A DNA stretch of 64,000 nucleotides. It comes from Streptomyces sp. SUK 48 (GTDB lineage: Bacteria > Actinomycetota > Actinomycetes > Streptomycetales > Streptomycetaceae). A model generated the notes under the pieces. The model did no database searches, was not told where the DNA came from, and saw only the letters and a program-made list of their open reading frames with translations. The translations under genes and the position numbers were made by a program. Below, piece by piece: positions 54,754-64,000 of the stretch. How positions within the stretch are numbered: the first letter of the stretch is position 1; each line of letters begins with the position of its first letter. Location: assembly GCF_009650765.1 (NCBI RefSeq), contig NZ_CP045740.1, forward strand, positions 6,486,001-6,550,000. The letters are read 5' to 3'.

Positions 54754-54771
54754 CTCAGAGGAAACTCAGAG
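54754..54771. promoter_or_regulatory. Response-regulator site C (regulator side)
   Basis: CTCAGAG-GAAA-CTCAGAG, 49 bp before the response-regulator ATG and mirror-oriented to site A. Suggests that the regulator controls both the reductase operon and itself. Confidence 0.7.
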
Positions 54772-54820
54772 CCGCCGCGGGGACCGGCCGCCGCGCGCAC
54801 CCGCGATGCTGGGAGGCGCG

Positions 54821-55567
54821 ATGAACACGACCCGTTCCGGCCGCCCGGCCCTCACCCGTCCCGACGGCACCGCGCTGCGCGTCCTCGTCGTGGACGACGA
54901 CCCCGACCTCGCCGAGGTGCTCACCGGCGCCCTGCGCTACGAGGGCTGGCAGGTGCGCGCCGCCGCCGACGGCGCCGCCGCCCTCGCCGCGGCGCGCGAG
55001 CTGATGCCCGACGCCGTGGTGCTGGACGTGATGCTCCCCGACATGGACGGCTTCACCGTGCTGCGCCGGCTGCACGAGACCCAGCCCGAGGTGTGCGTGC
55101 TCTTCCTCACCGCGCGGGACGCGGTCGAGGACCGGATCGCCGGGCTCACCGCGGGCGGCGACGACTACGTCACCAAGCCCTTCAGCCTGGAGGAGGTCGT
55201 GGCCCGGCTGCGCGGACTGCTGCGCCGCGCCGGCATGGCCCGCCGCCCGGAGCCGGAGGAGGACCCCGGGCTGGTCGTGGGCGACCTGGTGATGGACGAG
55301 GACGCCCGCGAGGTGACCCGGGCCGGCGCGCTGATCGAACTCTCGCCGACCGAGTTCGAGCTCCTGCGCTTCCTGATGCGCAACCCCCGCCGCGTCCTCA
55401 GCAAGGCGCAGATCCTCGACCGGGTCTGGTCCTACGACTTCGGCGGCCGGGCCCATGTGGTCGAGCTGTACATCTCCTACCTGCGCAAGAAGATCGACGC
55501 CGGCCGCGAGCCCATGATCCACACGGTGCGCGGGGCGGGGTACGTACTGAAACCGGTGACCGGGTGA
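54821..55567 (+). CDS. OmpR-family response regulator
   Basis: 248 residues. Receiver with acidic pocket DDD at 25-27, phospho-acceptor Asp69 (VVLDVMLPDMDG) and Lys in DYVTKPFS; winged-helix output (IELSPTEFELLRFLMRNPRR, VLSKAQILDRVWSYDFGGRA, HVVELYISYLRKKID). GGGAGG just before ATG 54821; ATG 54806 is an in-frame alternative. Overlaps the kinase start by 4 nt. Direct-repeat sites in the divergent promoter match the DNA pattern this family binds. Confidence 0.94.
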   Translation: MNTTRSGRPALTRPDGTALRVLVVDDDPDLAEVLTGALRYEGWQVRAAADGAAALAAARELMPDAVVLDVMLPDMDGFTVLRRLHETQPEVCVLFLTARDAVEDRIAGLTAGGDDYVTKPFSLEEVVARLRGLLRRAGMARRPEPEEDPGLVVGDLVMDEDAREVTRAGALIELSPTEFELLRFLMRNPRRVLSKAQILDRVWSYDFGGRAHVVELYISYLRKKIDAGREPMIHTVRGAGYVLKPVTG

Positions 55568-57102
55568 CGTCGCATGACCGGATGACGTCACGTGGCCGGG
55601 CGGCCTCCGGTGGCCGGACGGGACCCGTCGGCCTGCTCGCCCGGCTGCCCCGGTTCCGCACCCTGCGCGCCCGGATCACCTTCGGCCTGGTCGTGCTGCT
55701 CGCGGTGAGCTGCGCCGCGGTCGGGGTGGCCGCCGTGGTCGAGCTGAACGGCTTCCTCACCCAGCGCCTGGACGAGCAGCTCGCCCAGGTCGGCACCCGG
55801 TTCCCGGAGAGCCTGGAGCACGACGGCAGGCTGCCCGACGACCACGACGGGGACGAGGACGCCGACACCCGCCGGATGGCCACCGGCACCTTCGGCGCCT
55901 GCCTGCGCGGCGGCGCCGTCACGGACAAGGGCCTCATCCGCTCCGGCGACCTATCCGTCGACCTGGACATCACCCTGACCGCGCGGGACGCCGAACGCCT
56001 CGCCCGCGTCCCCGACGACGGCCACCCGCACACCGTCGAACTCTCCGCCCTGGGCCACTACCGGGTACTCGCCACCCCCGGCCGGGACGGCGACGTACTG
56101 ATGGCGGGGCTCCCGCTGAAGCCCGTCGAGGCGGCCGTGCACCGGCTGGAACTGGTCGCCGGAATCGTCTTCGGCCTCGCCCTCGTGACGGCCGGGGTGA
56201 GCGGCGCGCTCTGGGTCCGCTGGTCCCTGCGCCCCCTCGGCCGGGTCACCGCCACCGCCGCCCGGGTCAGCGAACTCCCGCTCGCCAGCGGCGTGGTGGC
56301 GCTGCCCGCGCGCGCCCCCGTCGCCGACCCGCACAGCGAGGTGGGCCAGGTCGCCGCGGCCCTCAACGGCATGCTCGGCCATGTCGAGGACGCGCTCACC
56401 AAGCGGCACGCGAGCGAGGAGCGGCTGCGCCGGTTCGCCGCCGACGCCAGCCACGAGCTGCGCACCCCGGTCGCCTCGGTGCGGGGCCACGCCGAACTGG
56501 GCCTGCTGCACCCGGGCCCGGTGCCGCCGGAGGTCACCCGGGCCCTGGAGCGGATCGCCGCCGAGTCCGCGCGGATGGGCCTGATGGTGGACGACCTGCT
56601 GCTGCTCGCCCGCCTCGACGCGGGACGCCCGCTGGAGCGCGGCCCGGTCGACCTGACCCGGCTGGTCCTGGACGCGGTCACCGACGCCCGCGCCGCGGGT
56701 CCCGGCCACGGCTGGGCCCTGGACCTCCCGGCGGACCCGGTCACGGTCACCGGCGACGCCCACCGCCTCCACCAGGTGTTGGCCAACCTGTTGGCCAACG
56801 CGCGTTTGCACACACCCGTTGGCACCAAGGTCACCATCACCCTGGACCCCGGCCCCGACGCCGGCGCCCGCGCCGTCACCCTCTCCGTCCACGACGACGG
56901 CCCCGGCATACCCGAGGACCTCGACTCCGCCGTCTTCGAACGCTTCACCCGCGCCGACCACCGCCGCCACGGCGACGCGTCCGCCACCGGCGCGGGCCTC
57001 GGCCTGTCGATCGTGTCGGCGGTGGTGGAGGCGCACGGAGGCACGGTGGGCGTGGAGAGCGCCCCGGGCGCCACGACGTTCCGGGTCTGCCTGCCCGCCT
57101 GA
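55564..57102 (+). CDS. Sensor histidine kinase, two membrane segments
   Basis: 512 residues. First helix near 35-58 (ITFGLVVLLAVSCAAVGVAA), a sensor loop of about 120 residues, second helix near 200-222 (LELVAGIVFGLALVTAGVSG), HAMP, HisKA with His297 (DASHELRTPVASVRGHAELG), and HATPase (QVLANLLANARLHTPVG, DDGPGIPED, ATGAGLGLSIVSAVVEAHGG). The loop has an Asp/His-rich stretch (DGRLPDDHDGDEDADTRR), possibly metal-sensing, in keeping with the redox/metal neighbours. GTG within the regulator stop; ATG 55582 also possible. Confidence 0.93.
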   Translation: MTSHDRMTSRGRAASGGRTGPVGLLARLPRFRTLRARITFGLVVLLAVSCAAVGVAAVVELNGFLTQRLDEQLAQVGTRFPESLEHDGRLPDDHDGDEDADTRRMATGTFGACLRGGAVTDKGLIRSGDLSVDLDITLTARDAERLARVPDDGHPHTVELSALGHYRVLATPGRDGDVLMAGLPLKPVEAAVHRLELVAGIVFGLALVTAGVSGALWVRWSLRPLGRVTATAARVSELPLASGVVALPARAPVADPHSEVGQVAAALNGMLGHVEDALTKRHASEERLRRFAADASHELRTPVASVRGHAELGLLHPGPVPPEVTRALERIAAESARMGLMVDDLLLLARLDAGRPLERGPVDLTRLVLDAVTDARAAGPGHGWALDLPADPVTVTGDAHRLHQVLANLLANARLHTPVGTKVTITLDPGPDAGARAVTLSVHDDGPGIPEDLDSAVFERFTRADHRRHGDASATGAGLGLSIVSAVVEAHGGTVGVESAPGATTFRVCLPA

Positions 57103-57156
57103 ACGGGGCGCGGGGCCGCGCCGGTACGCGCCTCGCCGCGCGGGCGCACGGCGAGC

Positions 57157-57869
57157 TCAGTACCGGGTGACCGCGGTGGCGCCGCCCTCCGTGCCGATGG
57201 CGATGTGCGGCGCCGCCCCCGGCACCACCCACCGCAGAATCCGCCGCATGGCATCCTCCGGCACCGACACACACCCGGCCGTGGCTCCGGCCCCGTCGAC
57301 GTGCAGGAAGATCCCCGCCCCCGCCCCCGCACCGGCCGGTGGTAGTTGAACCCCACGACGAGCGCGTACGCGTACTGCGTGCCGTAGGCGCTCAGCCGCT
57401 CCGCCTCCGCGGCCCGGCAGTCGCCCGGCAGCGGATCCGTCCAGCGGTTGTACGAGGAGGACGCGTTGTCCTCGCACCACCAGGAACTCTCCGTCACCGC
57501 CCGGTAGGAGATCCCCGTCCCGGCCGGCGCCGCCCGGACGCCGAACCCGAACGGCAGGTCGTACAACCCGGCCGGCGTCGTGTCCGTCCCCTGGACGCGC
57601 GCGTTCCCCTCGACCAGTCCCTTCGCCCCGAACCGCGCCGGCGCGGAACCGGCCTGCGTCCAGGTGCCGTCCCGCAGGTCCCACCAGGTGACCGTGCCCG
57701 TCGTGGCCGACGTGTCCGCTGCCCGCGCGATGATCAGCTGGCTCCCGCCGCCGGTGTCCGCGAGGCGCGCGGGCAGCGGCACCGGCACCGGCGCGCGCGG
57801 CGCGGGCGCGGCCCCGAGCAGGCCGAGCAGGGAGGCGGACACGAGGCTGGCGACGACACCGGGGCGCAT
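57157..57869 (-). pseudogene. L,D-transpeptidase-like secreted protein, frame broken by one missing base
   Basis: Signal peptide ([20 protein letters not shown]), a YkuD-like region (GTDTTPAGLYDLPFGFGVRA, WCEDNASSSYNRW, VVGFNYHRPVRG) and, in another frame, the catalytic end GIFLHVDGAGATAGCVSVPE with His and nucleophilic Cys. The break lies in the repetitive C-rich run 57313-57329; one base restores it. Intact members cross-link or modify peptidoglycan. ATG 57867-57869. Confidence 0.75.
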
Positions 57870-57878
57870 GCCCAGACG

Positions 57879-58122
57879 CTAGACGGGGGCAGCGGCGACG
57901 GCAGCCCGGGCGGTCCGTCCAGGCTCCGGGCGATGTGCTCCTTCCTGGTGAAGCAGTCGTTCGGGGAGGCGTCGTCCTGCCGCGCGAAGCGCCGCTCGGG
58001 CAGATCGCGCTCCTCCCGTACGCCATGAAGGGGACGGCGGACCCGCAGGCGTCCCGCACCAACTCGGCGTGCACGACGACGAGCGCGCGTGATCCGCCCG
58101 TTCTCGCGCAGTCACCCGGAGG
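57879..58122 (-). pseudogene. Remnant of a pyridoxamine-phosphate-oxidase-like (PPOX) protein, C-terminus only
   Basis: Piecing two frames gives [24 protein letters not shown], then [40 protein letters not shown] and PLPPV-stop, resembling the tail of actinobacterial PPOX-family flavoproteins. Single-base losses at 58015-58017 and 57885-57889 break it, and the N-terminal part is missing where the argG promoter begins. This fills most of the 323-bp gap before argG. Confidence 0.45.
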
Positions 58123-58127
58123 GGTGA

Positions 58128-58162
58128 TTGACGAATCATGCGGAACCCTGCATACTCATGCA
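58128..58162 (+). promoter_or_regulatory. argG promoter with ARG box
   Basis: -35 TTGACG (58128-58133), 17-nt spacer, -10 CATACT (58151-58156). The ARG box TGCAT-ACTC-ATGCA (58149-58162) covers the -10, and a further AATGCA half-box follows at 58171-58176. Confidence 0.75.
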
Positions 58163-58192
58163 TGTCAGCGAATGCACTGTGAGGAGAAACCC

Positions 58193-59386
58193 GTGACCGA
58201 GCGCGTCGTACTCGCCTATTCAGGCGGTCTGGACACCTCCGTCGCCATCGGCTGGATCGCCGAGGAGACGGGCGCCGAGGTCATCGCCGTTGCGGTCGAC
58301 GTCGGCCAGGGCGGCGAGGACCTGGACGTCATCCGCAAGCGCGCCCTCGCGTGCGGCGCGGTCGAGGCCGAGGTCGCCGACGCCAAGGACGAGTTCGCCG
58401 ACGAGTACTGCCTCCCGGCGATCAAGGCCAACGCCCTGTACATGGACCGCTACCCGCTGGTCTCCGCCCTCTCCCGGCCGACGATCGTCAAGCACCTCGT
58501 GGCCGCCGCCCAGAAGCACGGCGCCACCACCGTCGCCCACGGCTGCACCGGCAAGGGCAACGACCAGGTCCGCTTCGAGGCCGGCATCGTCGCCCTCGCC
58601 CCCGACCTGAAGTGCATCGCCCCGGTCCGCGACTACGCGATGACCCGGGACAAGGCGATCGCCTTCTGCGAGGCCAAGCAGCTCCCGATCGCCACCACCA
58701 AGAAGTCCCCGTACTCCATCGACCAGAACGTCTTCGGACGCGCCGTCGAGACGGGCTTCCTGGAGGACATCTGGAACGCCCCGATCGAGGACATCTACGA
58801 GTACACCTCCAACCCCGCCACCGCGCGCGAGGCCGACGAGGTCGTCATCAGCTTCAAGCAGGGCGTCCCGGTCGCGATCGACGGCAGGCCCGTCACCGTC
58901 CTCCAGGCCATCCAGCAGCTCAACGAGCGCGCGGGCGGCCAGGGCATCGGCCGGATCGACATGGTCGAGGACCGCCTGGTCGGCATCAAGTCCCGCGAGG
59001 TCTACGAGGCCCCCGGCGCGATCGCCCTGATCACCGCCCACCAGGAGCTGGAGAACGTCACGGTCGAGCGCGAACTGGCCCGCTACAAGCGCCAGGTCGA
59101 GCAGCGCTGGGGCGAGCTGGTCTACGACGGCCAGTGGTTCTCCCCGCTCAAGCGCGCCCTGGACGGCTTCATCGACGAGGCCAGCCAGCAGGTCAACGGC
59201 GACATCCGGATGACCCTGCACGGCGGCCGCGCGGTCGTCACCGGCCGGCGCTCCGAGTCGTCGCTGTACGACTTCAACCTCGCCACCTACGACACCGGCG
59301 ACAGCTTCGACCAGGCCGCGGCCAAGGGCTTCATCGACATCTACAGCCTGTCGTCGAAGATCGCCGCCAAGCGGGATCTCGCGTAA
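58193..59386 (+). CDS. argG: Argininosuccinate synthase
   Basis: 397 residues. ATP-dependent joining of citrulline and aspartate. N-type ATP pyrophosphatase loop [57 protein letters not shown] and [19 protein letters not shown] 58193 with GAGGAGA upstream. Separate from argCJBDR but carrying its own ARG box; argH follows after 102 nt. Confidence 0.97.
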   Translation: MTERVVLAYSGGLDTSVAIGWIAEETGAEVIAVAVDVGQGGEDLDVIRKRALACGAVEAEVADAKDEFADEYCLPAIKANALYMDRYPLVSALSRPTIVKHLVAAAQKHGATTVAHGCTGKGNDQVRFEAGIVALAPDLKCIAPVRDYAMTRDKAIAFCEAKQLPIATTKKSPYSIDQNVFGRAVETGFLEDIWNAPIEDIYEYTSNPATAREADEVVISFKQGVPVAIDGRPVTVLQAIQQLNERAGGQGIGRIDMVEDRLVGIKSREVYEAPGAIALITAHQELENVTVERELARYKRQVEQRWGELVYDGQWFSPLKRALDGFIDEASQQVNGDIRMTLHGGRAVVTGRRSESSLYDFNLATYDTGDSFDQAAAKGFIDIYSLSSKIAAKRDLA

Positions 59387-60916
<1,530 letters not shown>

Positions 60917-61018
60917 GGCACTCGCGCGATCACCGTACGAGCCGAGCCCTGGGGCGGAGCCACGCGCGGGTTACGTTGGTCGGGAACCGAACCGGAACCG
61001 ACCGAACCGGAGCCCGCG

Positions 61019-61990
61019 ATGCCCTTCGCCCGTCTCGCCACCGCGACCACGCCGACCTGTCACATCGGCCTCGGTCTCGCCGCCGTCGGCCGCCCCGGCT
61101 ACATCAACCTCGGCCGGGACGGCGACCTCGGCGCGGACCGCAGCGTCGACGCCCTGCGCACCCGTACCCATGAACTCCTCGACGCGGCCTACGCGCAGGG
61201 CGTCCGCTATGTCGACGTCGCCCGCTCCTACGGCCGTTCGGAGGAGTTCCTCGCCGAGTGGCTGACGAAGAACCCCGGCATCGACGACGTCGTCGTCGGC
61301 AGCAAGTGGGGCTACACCTACACCGCCGACTGGTCCACCGACGCCGAGCGGCACGAGGTCAAGGACCACACCCTGGCGACGTACGAGCGGCAGCGCGCCG
61401 AGTCCGACGCCCTGCTCGGCGACCGGCTCGACCTCTACCAGATCCACTCGCTCACCCCGGACAGCCCCGCCCTCACCGACAAGGAACTCCACGCGAGGCT
61501 CGCCCAGGCCGCCGCCGGGGGACTGACCATCGGGTTCTCCACCAGCGGCCCCCGGCAGGCGGACACCGTCCGCGCCGCCCTCGCGGTGACGGTCGACGGC
61601 GAGCCCCTCTTCCGTACCGTGCAGTCGACGTACAACATCCTGGAGCACTCGGCCGCCCCCGCCCTCGCCGAGGCCCATGACGCCGGGCTGACCGTGATCG
61701 TCAAGGAGGGCATGGCCAACGGCCGCCTCGCCGGCCCGAACGCCCCCGAGGCGCTGAGGTCGATCGCGGCCGAGGAGGGGCTCGGCTGCGACGCCGTCGC
61801 CGTCGCCTGGATCCTGAGCCGGCCCTGGGTGGGCGTCGTCCTCTCCGGCGCCGCGACCGTCGCCCAGCTCGCCTCCAATCTGCACGCCCCCGCCGTCGAC
61901 CTGGACGCGGACCGGATGACGCGTCTCGCCACGCTCACCGAGGAGCCGCGCGCGTACTGGGAGCGGCGCGGCCAGCTGCCCTGGCACTGA
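61019..61990 (+). CDS. Aldo/keto reductase
   Basis: 323 residues. AKR barrel with tetrad Asp (YVDVARSYGRSEEF), Tyr in the same motif, Lys (VVVGSKWGYTYTADW) and His (LDLYQIHSL), plus KEGMANGRLAG and WVGVVLSGAATVAQL cofactor motifs. NADPH-dependent carbonyl reduction; substrate unknown. Short GAACCG repeats (60979-61012) precede the ATG. Confidence 0.9.
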   Translation: MPFARLATATTPTCHIGLGLAAVGRPGYINLGRDGDLGADRSVDALRTRTHELLDAAYAQGVRYVDVARSYGRSEEFLAEWLTKNPGIDDVVVGSKWGYTYTADWSTDAERHEVKDHTLATYERQRAESDALLGDRLDLYQIHSLTPDSPALTDKELHARLAQAAAGGLTIGFSTSGPRQADTVRAALAVTVDGEPLFRTVQSTYNILEHSAAPALAEAHDAGLTVIVKEGMANGRLAGPNAPEALRSIAAEEGLGCDAVAVAWILSRPWVGVVLSGAATVAQLASNLHAPAVDLDADRMTRLATLTEEPRAYWERRGQLPWH

Positions 61991-62092
61991 CCGGAAACCC
62001 TCCCCGGTCGAAAAGCCCCGTCGGCCCCACCGGCCCCGCCGGCCTCCGCTGACCCGCGCTGACCAGCGGTGATGAGTCACGCATGCCCATGA

Positions 62093-62130
62093 TGAGACAA
62101 TCATGTCTCACATGGGTTACTCTTGTCTCA
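62093..62130. promoter_or_regulatory. TetR operator and leaderless promoter
   Basis: TGAGACA-ATCA-TGTCTCA (62093-62110), perfect, with a second TGTCTCA half-site at 62124-62130. TACTCT (62118-62123) is a -10 exactly 6 nt before the tetR ATG, implying a leaderless mRNA; the palindrome covers the -35. Confidence 0.72.
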
Positions 62131-62681
62131 TGGCCCTGGATCGAGACCATGTACTGCGCAGCGCCGCCGCCCTGCTGACCCGCAAGTCCACCGCGACCAT
62201 GGACGAGGTCGCCAAGGCCGCCGGGATCAGCCGGGCGACCCTGCACCGGCACTTCGCCGGCCGCGACGCGCTCGTACGCGCGCTGGAGGCGCTCGGCATC
62301 GCCGAGTGCGAGGCGGCGCTGGAGCGGGCCCGCCCTGAGGAGGGGTCCGCGACCGAGGCCGTACGCCGGCTGGTCGGCGAGATCCAGTCGGCCGCGGGAC
62401 TGCTCGCCTTCCTGTACGGCGAGAGCCAGCTGTGGGAGGGCGACCGGCAGAACAACGGCTGGCAGCGGCTCGACAGCCGGATCGGCGCCCTGTTCCAGCG
62501 CGGACAGCGGGCCGGCGAGTTCCGCATCGACCTGACCCCGGTCTGGCTCACCGAGGCGCTGTACGGCCTGACCGCCTCCTGCGCCTGGGCCACCCTGGAC
62601 GGCCGCGTGGCCGCCCGCGACTTTTCGACCATGGTCGCCGAGCTGCTGCTCGGCGGCGCTCTACGGAGAGAGGAATCATGA
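62130..62681 (+). CDS. TetR-family repressor of adjacent MFS pump
   Basis: 183 residues from ATG 62130. HTH at about 10-50 (AALLTRKSTATMDEVAKAAG, ISRATLHRHFAGRDALVRAL) and a helical ligand domain. The MFS gene starts inside its stop codon (ATGA), so one promoter and one operator serve both. Alternative upstream starts (62103, 62112) lie inside the operator and are disfavoured. Confidence 0.9.
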   Translation: MALDRDHVLRSAAALLTRKSTATMDEVAKAAGISRATLHRHFAGRDALVRALEALGIAECEAALERARPEEGSATEAVRRLVGEIQSAAGLLAFLYGESQLWEGDRQNNGWQRLDSRIGALFQRGQRAGEFRIDLTPVWLTEALYGLTASCAWATLDGRVAARDFSTMVAELLLGGALRREES

Positions 62682-64000
62682 CCAGCACAGTGCAGCCGGC
62701 CAAGACGGCGCGGCCCACGCCGCGCCCGGGCCGCTGGCTCGCGCTCTGCGTCCTGGTCCTGGCCGTGCTGCTGGTGGCCGTCGACGCCACCGTGCTCGGC
62801 CTGGCGACCCCCTACATCAGCGAGGACCTGCACCCCTCCGGCACCCAGCTGCTGTGGATCGGTGACGTCTACTCCTTCGTCATCGCCGGTCTGCTGGTCT
62901 CCATGGGCAGCCTCGGCGACCGCATCGGGCGCAAGCGCATCCTGCTCTGCGGCGCCACCGCGTTCGGCGCGGTATCCGTGCTCAACGCCTATGCCACGAC
63001 ACCGGAGTTGATGATCCTCGCCCGGGCGCTGCTCGGTGTCGCGGGCGCGACCCTGATGCCGGCCACCCTCGCCCTGATCCGCAACCTCTTCCACGACCCG
63101 CGCGAGCGCAGCCTCGCCGTCGGCATCTGGGGCGCGACGGCCTCGGCCGGTACGGCGGTCGGCCCCATCGTCGGCGGCTTCCTGCTGGAGCACTTCTGGT
63201 GGGGCTCGGTCTTCCTGATCAACCTGCCCGTGATGGCGGTCCTCGTCCTGGTCGGCATCCGCACCCTGCCCGAGTCCCGCAACCCGAACCCGGGCCCCTG
63301 GGACCTGGCCAGCGTGCTGCTCTCCCTCGTCGGCATGATCGGCGTGGTCTACGCCGTCAAGGAGGCGGCCACCCACGGCTTCTCCTGGCCGACGCTCGCC
63401 GCGGGTCTGCTGGGCGCGGGCGCGCTGTACGGCTTCGTGCGCCGCCAGCTGACCATGCCGGCCCCGCTGCTGGACATGCGGCTGTTCCGGCACCGCGGCT
63501 TCAGCGGTGCGGTGCTCGCCGACCTGCTGACCGTGCTCGGCATGTCCGGCCTGGTCTTCTTCCTCTCCCAGTACCTCCAACTCGTGCAGGACCGGCGCCC
63601 GTTCGAGGCGGGCCTCGCCGAACTGCCCGCCGCCGTGGGCGCGGTGGTGGCCGGACTGCTCGCGGGCCGCGCCGCCCGGCGTTTCTCGGTCCGCTCGGTG
63701 GTCTCGGCCGGCCTCGCCGCGGTCGGCCTGTCCCTGGCCGTGCTGACCTGCCTCGGCCAGTCCACGGGCTACCCGGTGCTCGGCGCCGCCCTGCTGGTGG
63801 TGGGCGCCGGCGCGGGCCTGTCGTTCACGGTCACCGCCGACGTCATCCTCTCCAGCGTCCCCAAGGAGCAGGCGGGCGCCGCCTCCGCGGTCTCCGAGAC
63901 GGCCTACGAACTGGGCGCCGCCCTCGGCATCGCCCTGCTCGGCTCCATCGTGACCGCCGTCTACAGCGGCTTTAGGGGCCCGGCCGGCACCCCGCCGGGC
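62678..64000 (+). CDS. MFS drug exporter, DHA2 (14-helix) type, C-terminus outside window
   Basis: 441 residues before the window ends, no stop reached. Helix 1 LALCVLVLAVLLVAVDATVL carries the DHA2 motif D1-like VAVDATVLGLATPYI; motif A GSLGDRIGRKRIL; motif C GIWGATASAGTAVGPIVGGF. QacA/LfrA-like efflux of cationic or lipophilic drugs is likely. AGAGG before ATG; co-transcribed with tetR. Confidence 0.93.
   Translation, partial: MTSTVQPAKTARPTPRPGRWLALCVLVLAVLLVAVDATVLGLATPYISEDLHPSGTQLLWIGDVYSFVIAGLLVSMGSLGDRIGRKRILLCGATAFGAVSVLNAYATTPELMILARALLGVAGATLMPATLALIRNLFHDPRERSLAVGIWGATASAGTAVGPIVGGFLLEHFWWGSVFLINLPVMAVLVLVGIRTLPESRNPNPGPWDLASVLLSLVGMIGVVYAVKEAATHGFSWPTLAAGLLGAGALYGFVRRQLTMPAPLLDMRLFRHRGFSGAVLADLLTVLGMSGLVFFLSQYLQLVQDRRPFEAGLAELPAAVGAVVAGLLAGRAARRFSVRSVVSAGLAAVGLSLAVLTCLGQSTGYPVLGAALLVVGAGAGLSFTVTADVILSSVPKEQAGAASAVSETAYELGAALGIALLGSIVTAVYSGFRGPAGTPPG

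Overview
This 64 kb window is chromosomal DNA of a Streptomyces or very close relative. It is very GC-rich with strong third-position GC bias, GTG starts are frequent, genes often overlap by 4 nt (GTGA/ATGA), and purine-rich ribosome sites are common. The order DUF1844 gene - infC - rpmI - rplT - SpoU methylase - PAS histidine kinase - pheS - pheT, followed further on by argCJBDR, is the familiar Streptomyces core arrangement. No rRNA, tRNA, insertion sequence or CRISPR array was seen. Gene identities come from reading translated motifs; no database search was run.

Layout: 1-483, 5'-3' exonuclease (cut by the window edge). 727-3607, two-gene glycine betaine ABC importer ending at a strong terminator. 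3981-7357, cupin regulator, metal-receptor-like protein, and a divergent TDT transporter/LysR pair. 7530-12654, a gamma-glutamyl amine catabolic cluster: class-I amidotransferase, FadR-type regulator, glnA4-like ligase, aldehyde dehydrogenase and SDR, with two similar candidate operators. 12699-14955, flavin monooxygenase divergent from a TetR repressor, with two matching palindromes. 15023-20623, PLP enzyme, a disordered membrane protein coupled to a subtilisin-like protease, SseB-like protein and DUF1844 protein. 20624-28449, translation genes led by a structured infC leader; infC appears to start at AUC. 28716-35048, phosphatase, XRE regulator, NUDIX hydrolase, 3-hydroxyacyl-CoA dehydrogenase, lipoprotein hydrolase and small proteins. 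35069-37415, EamA exporter and MocR regulator whose start codons overlap. 37660-41602, a YfhO/GT2/GtrA set resembling the three-part extracytoplasmic glycosylation machinery of Gram-positive walls. 41673-43167, VOC protein and lipoprotein.

43359-48198 is the arginine operon argCJBDR; argG and argH follow at 58193-60916. Promoter-overlapping ARG boxes precede argC and argG, consistent with repression by the local ArgR. 48327-51554 holds an ECF sigma factor, its zinc anti-sigma partner and an ABC exporter. All three reading frames are broken by single missing bases in G/C runs, as is an L,D-transpeptidase at 57157-57869, so this stretch is either decaying or contains sequencing errors.

The most unusual block is 51630-57102. 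It encodes a ferric-reductase-like membrane flavocytochrome, an FMN-binding protein with a covalent-flavin motif, the ApbE flavin transferase, a 68-residue His/Gly/Asp/Arg-rich peptide and a divergent two-component system. Between the divergent promoters are mirror-image direct-repeat sites suited to an OmpR-type regulator. The block looks like an ApbE-dependent extracytoplasmic electron-transfer module under its own sensor, with the peptide as an undescribed component. The window ends with an aldo/keto reductase and a TetR/MFS efflux pair (the MFS gene is cut by the edge).
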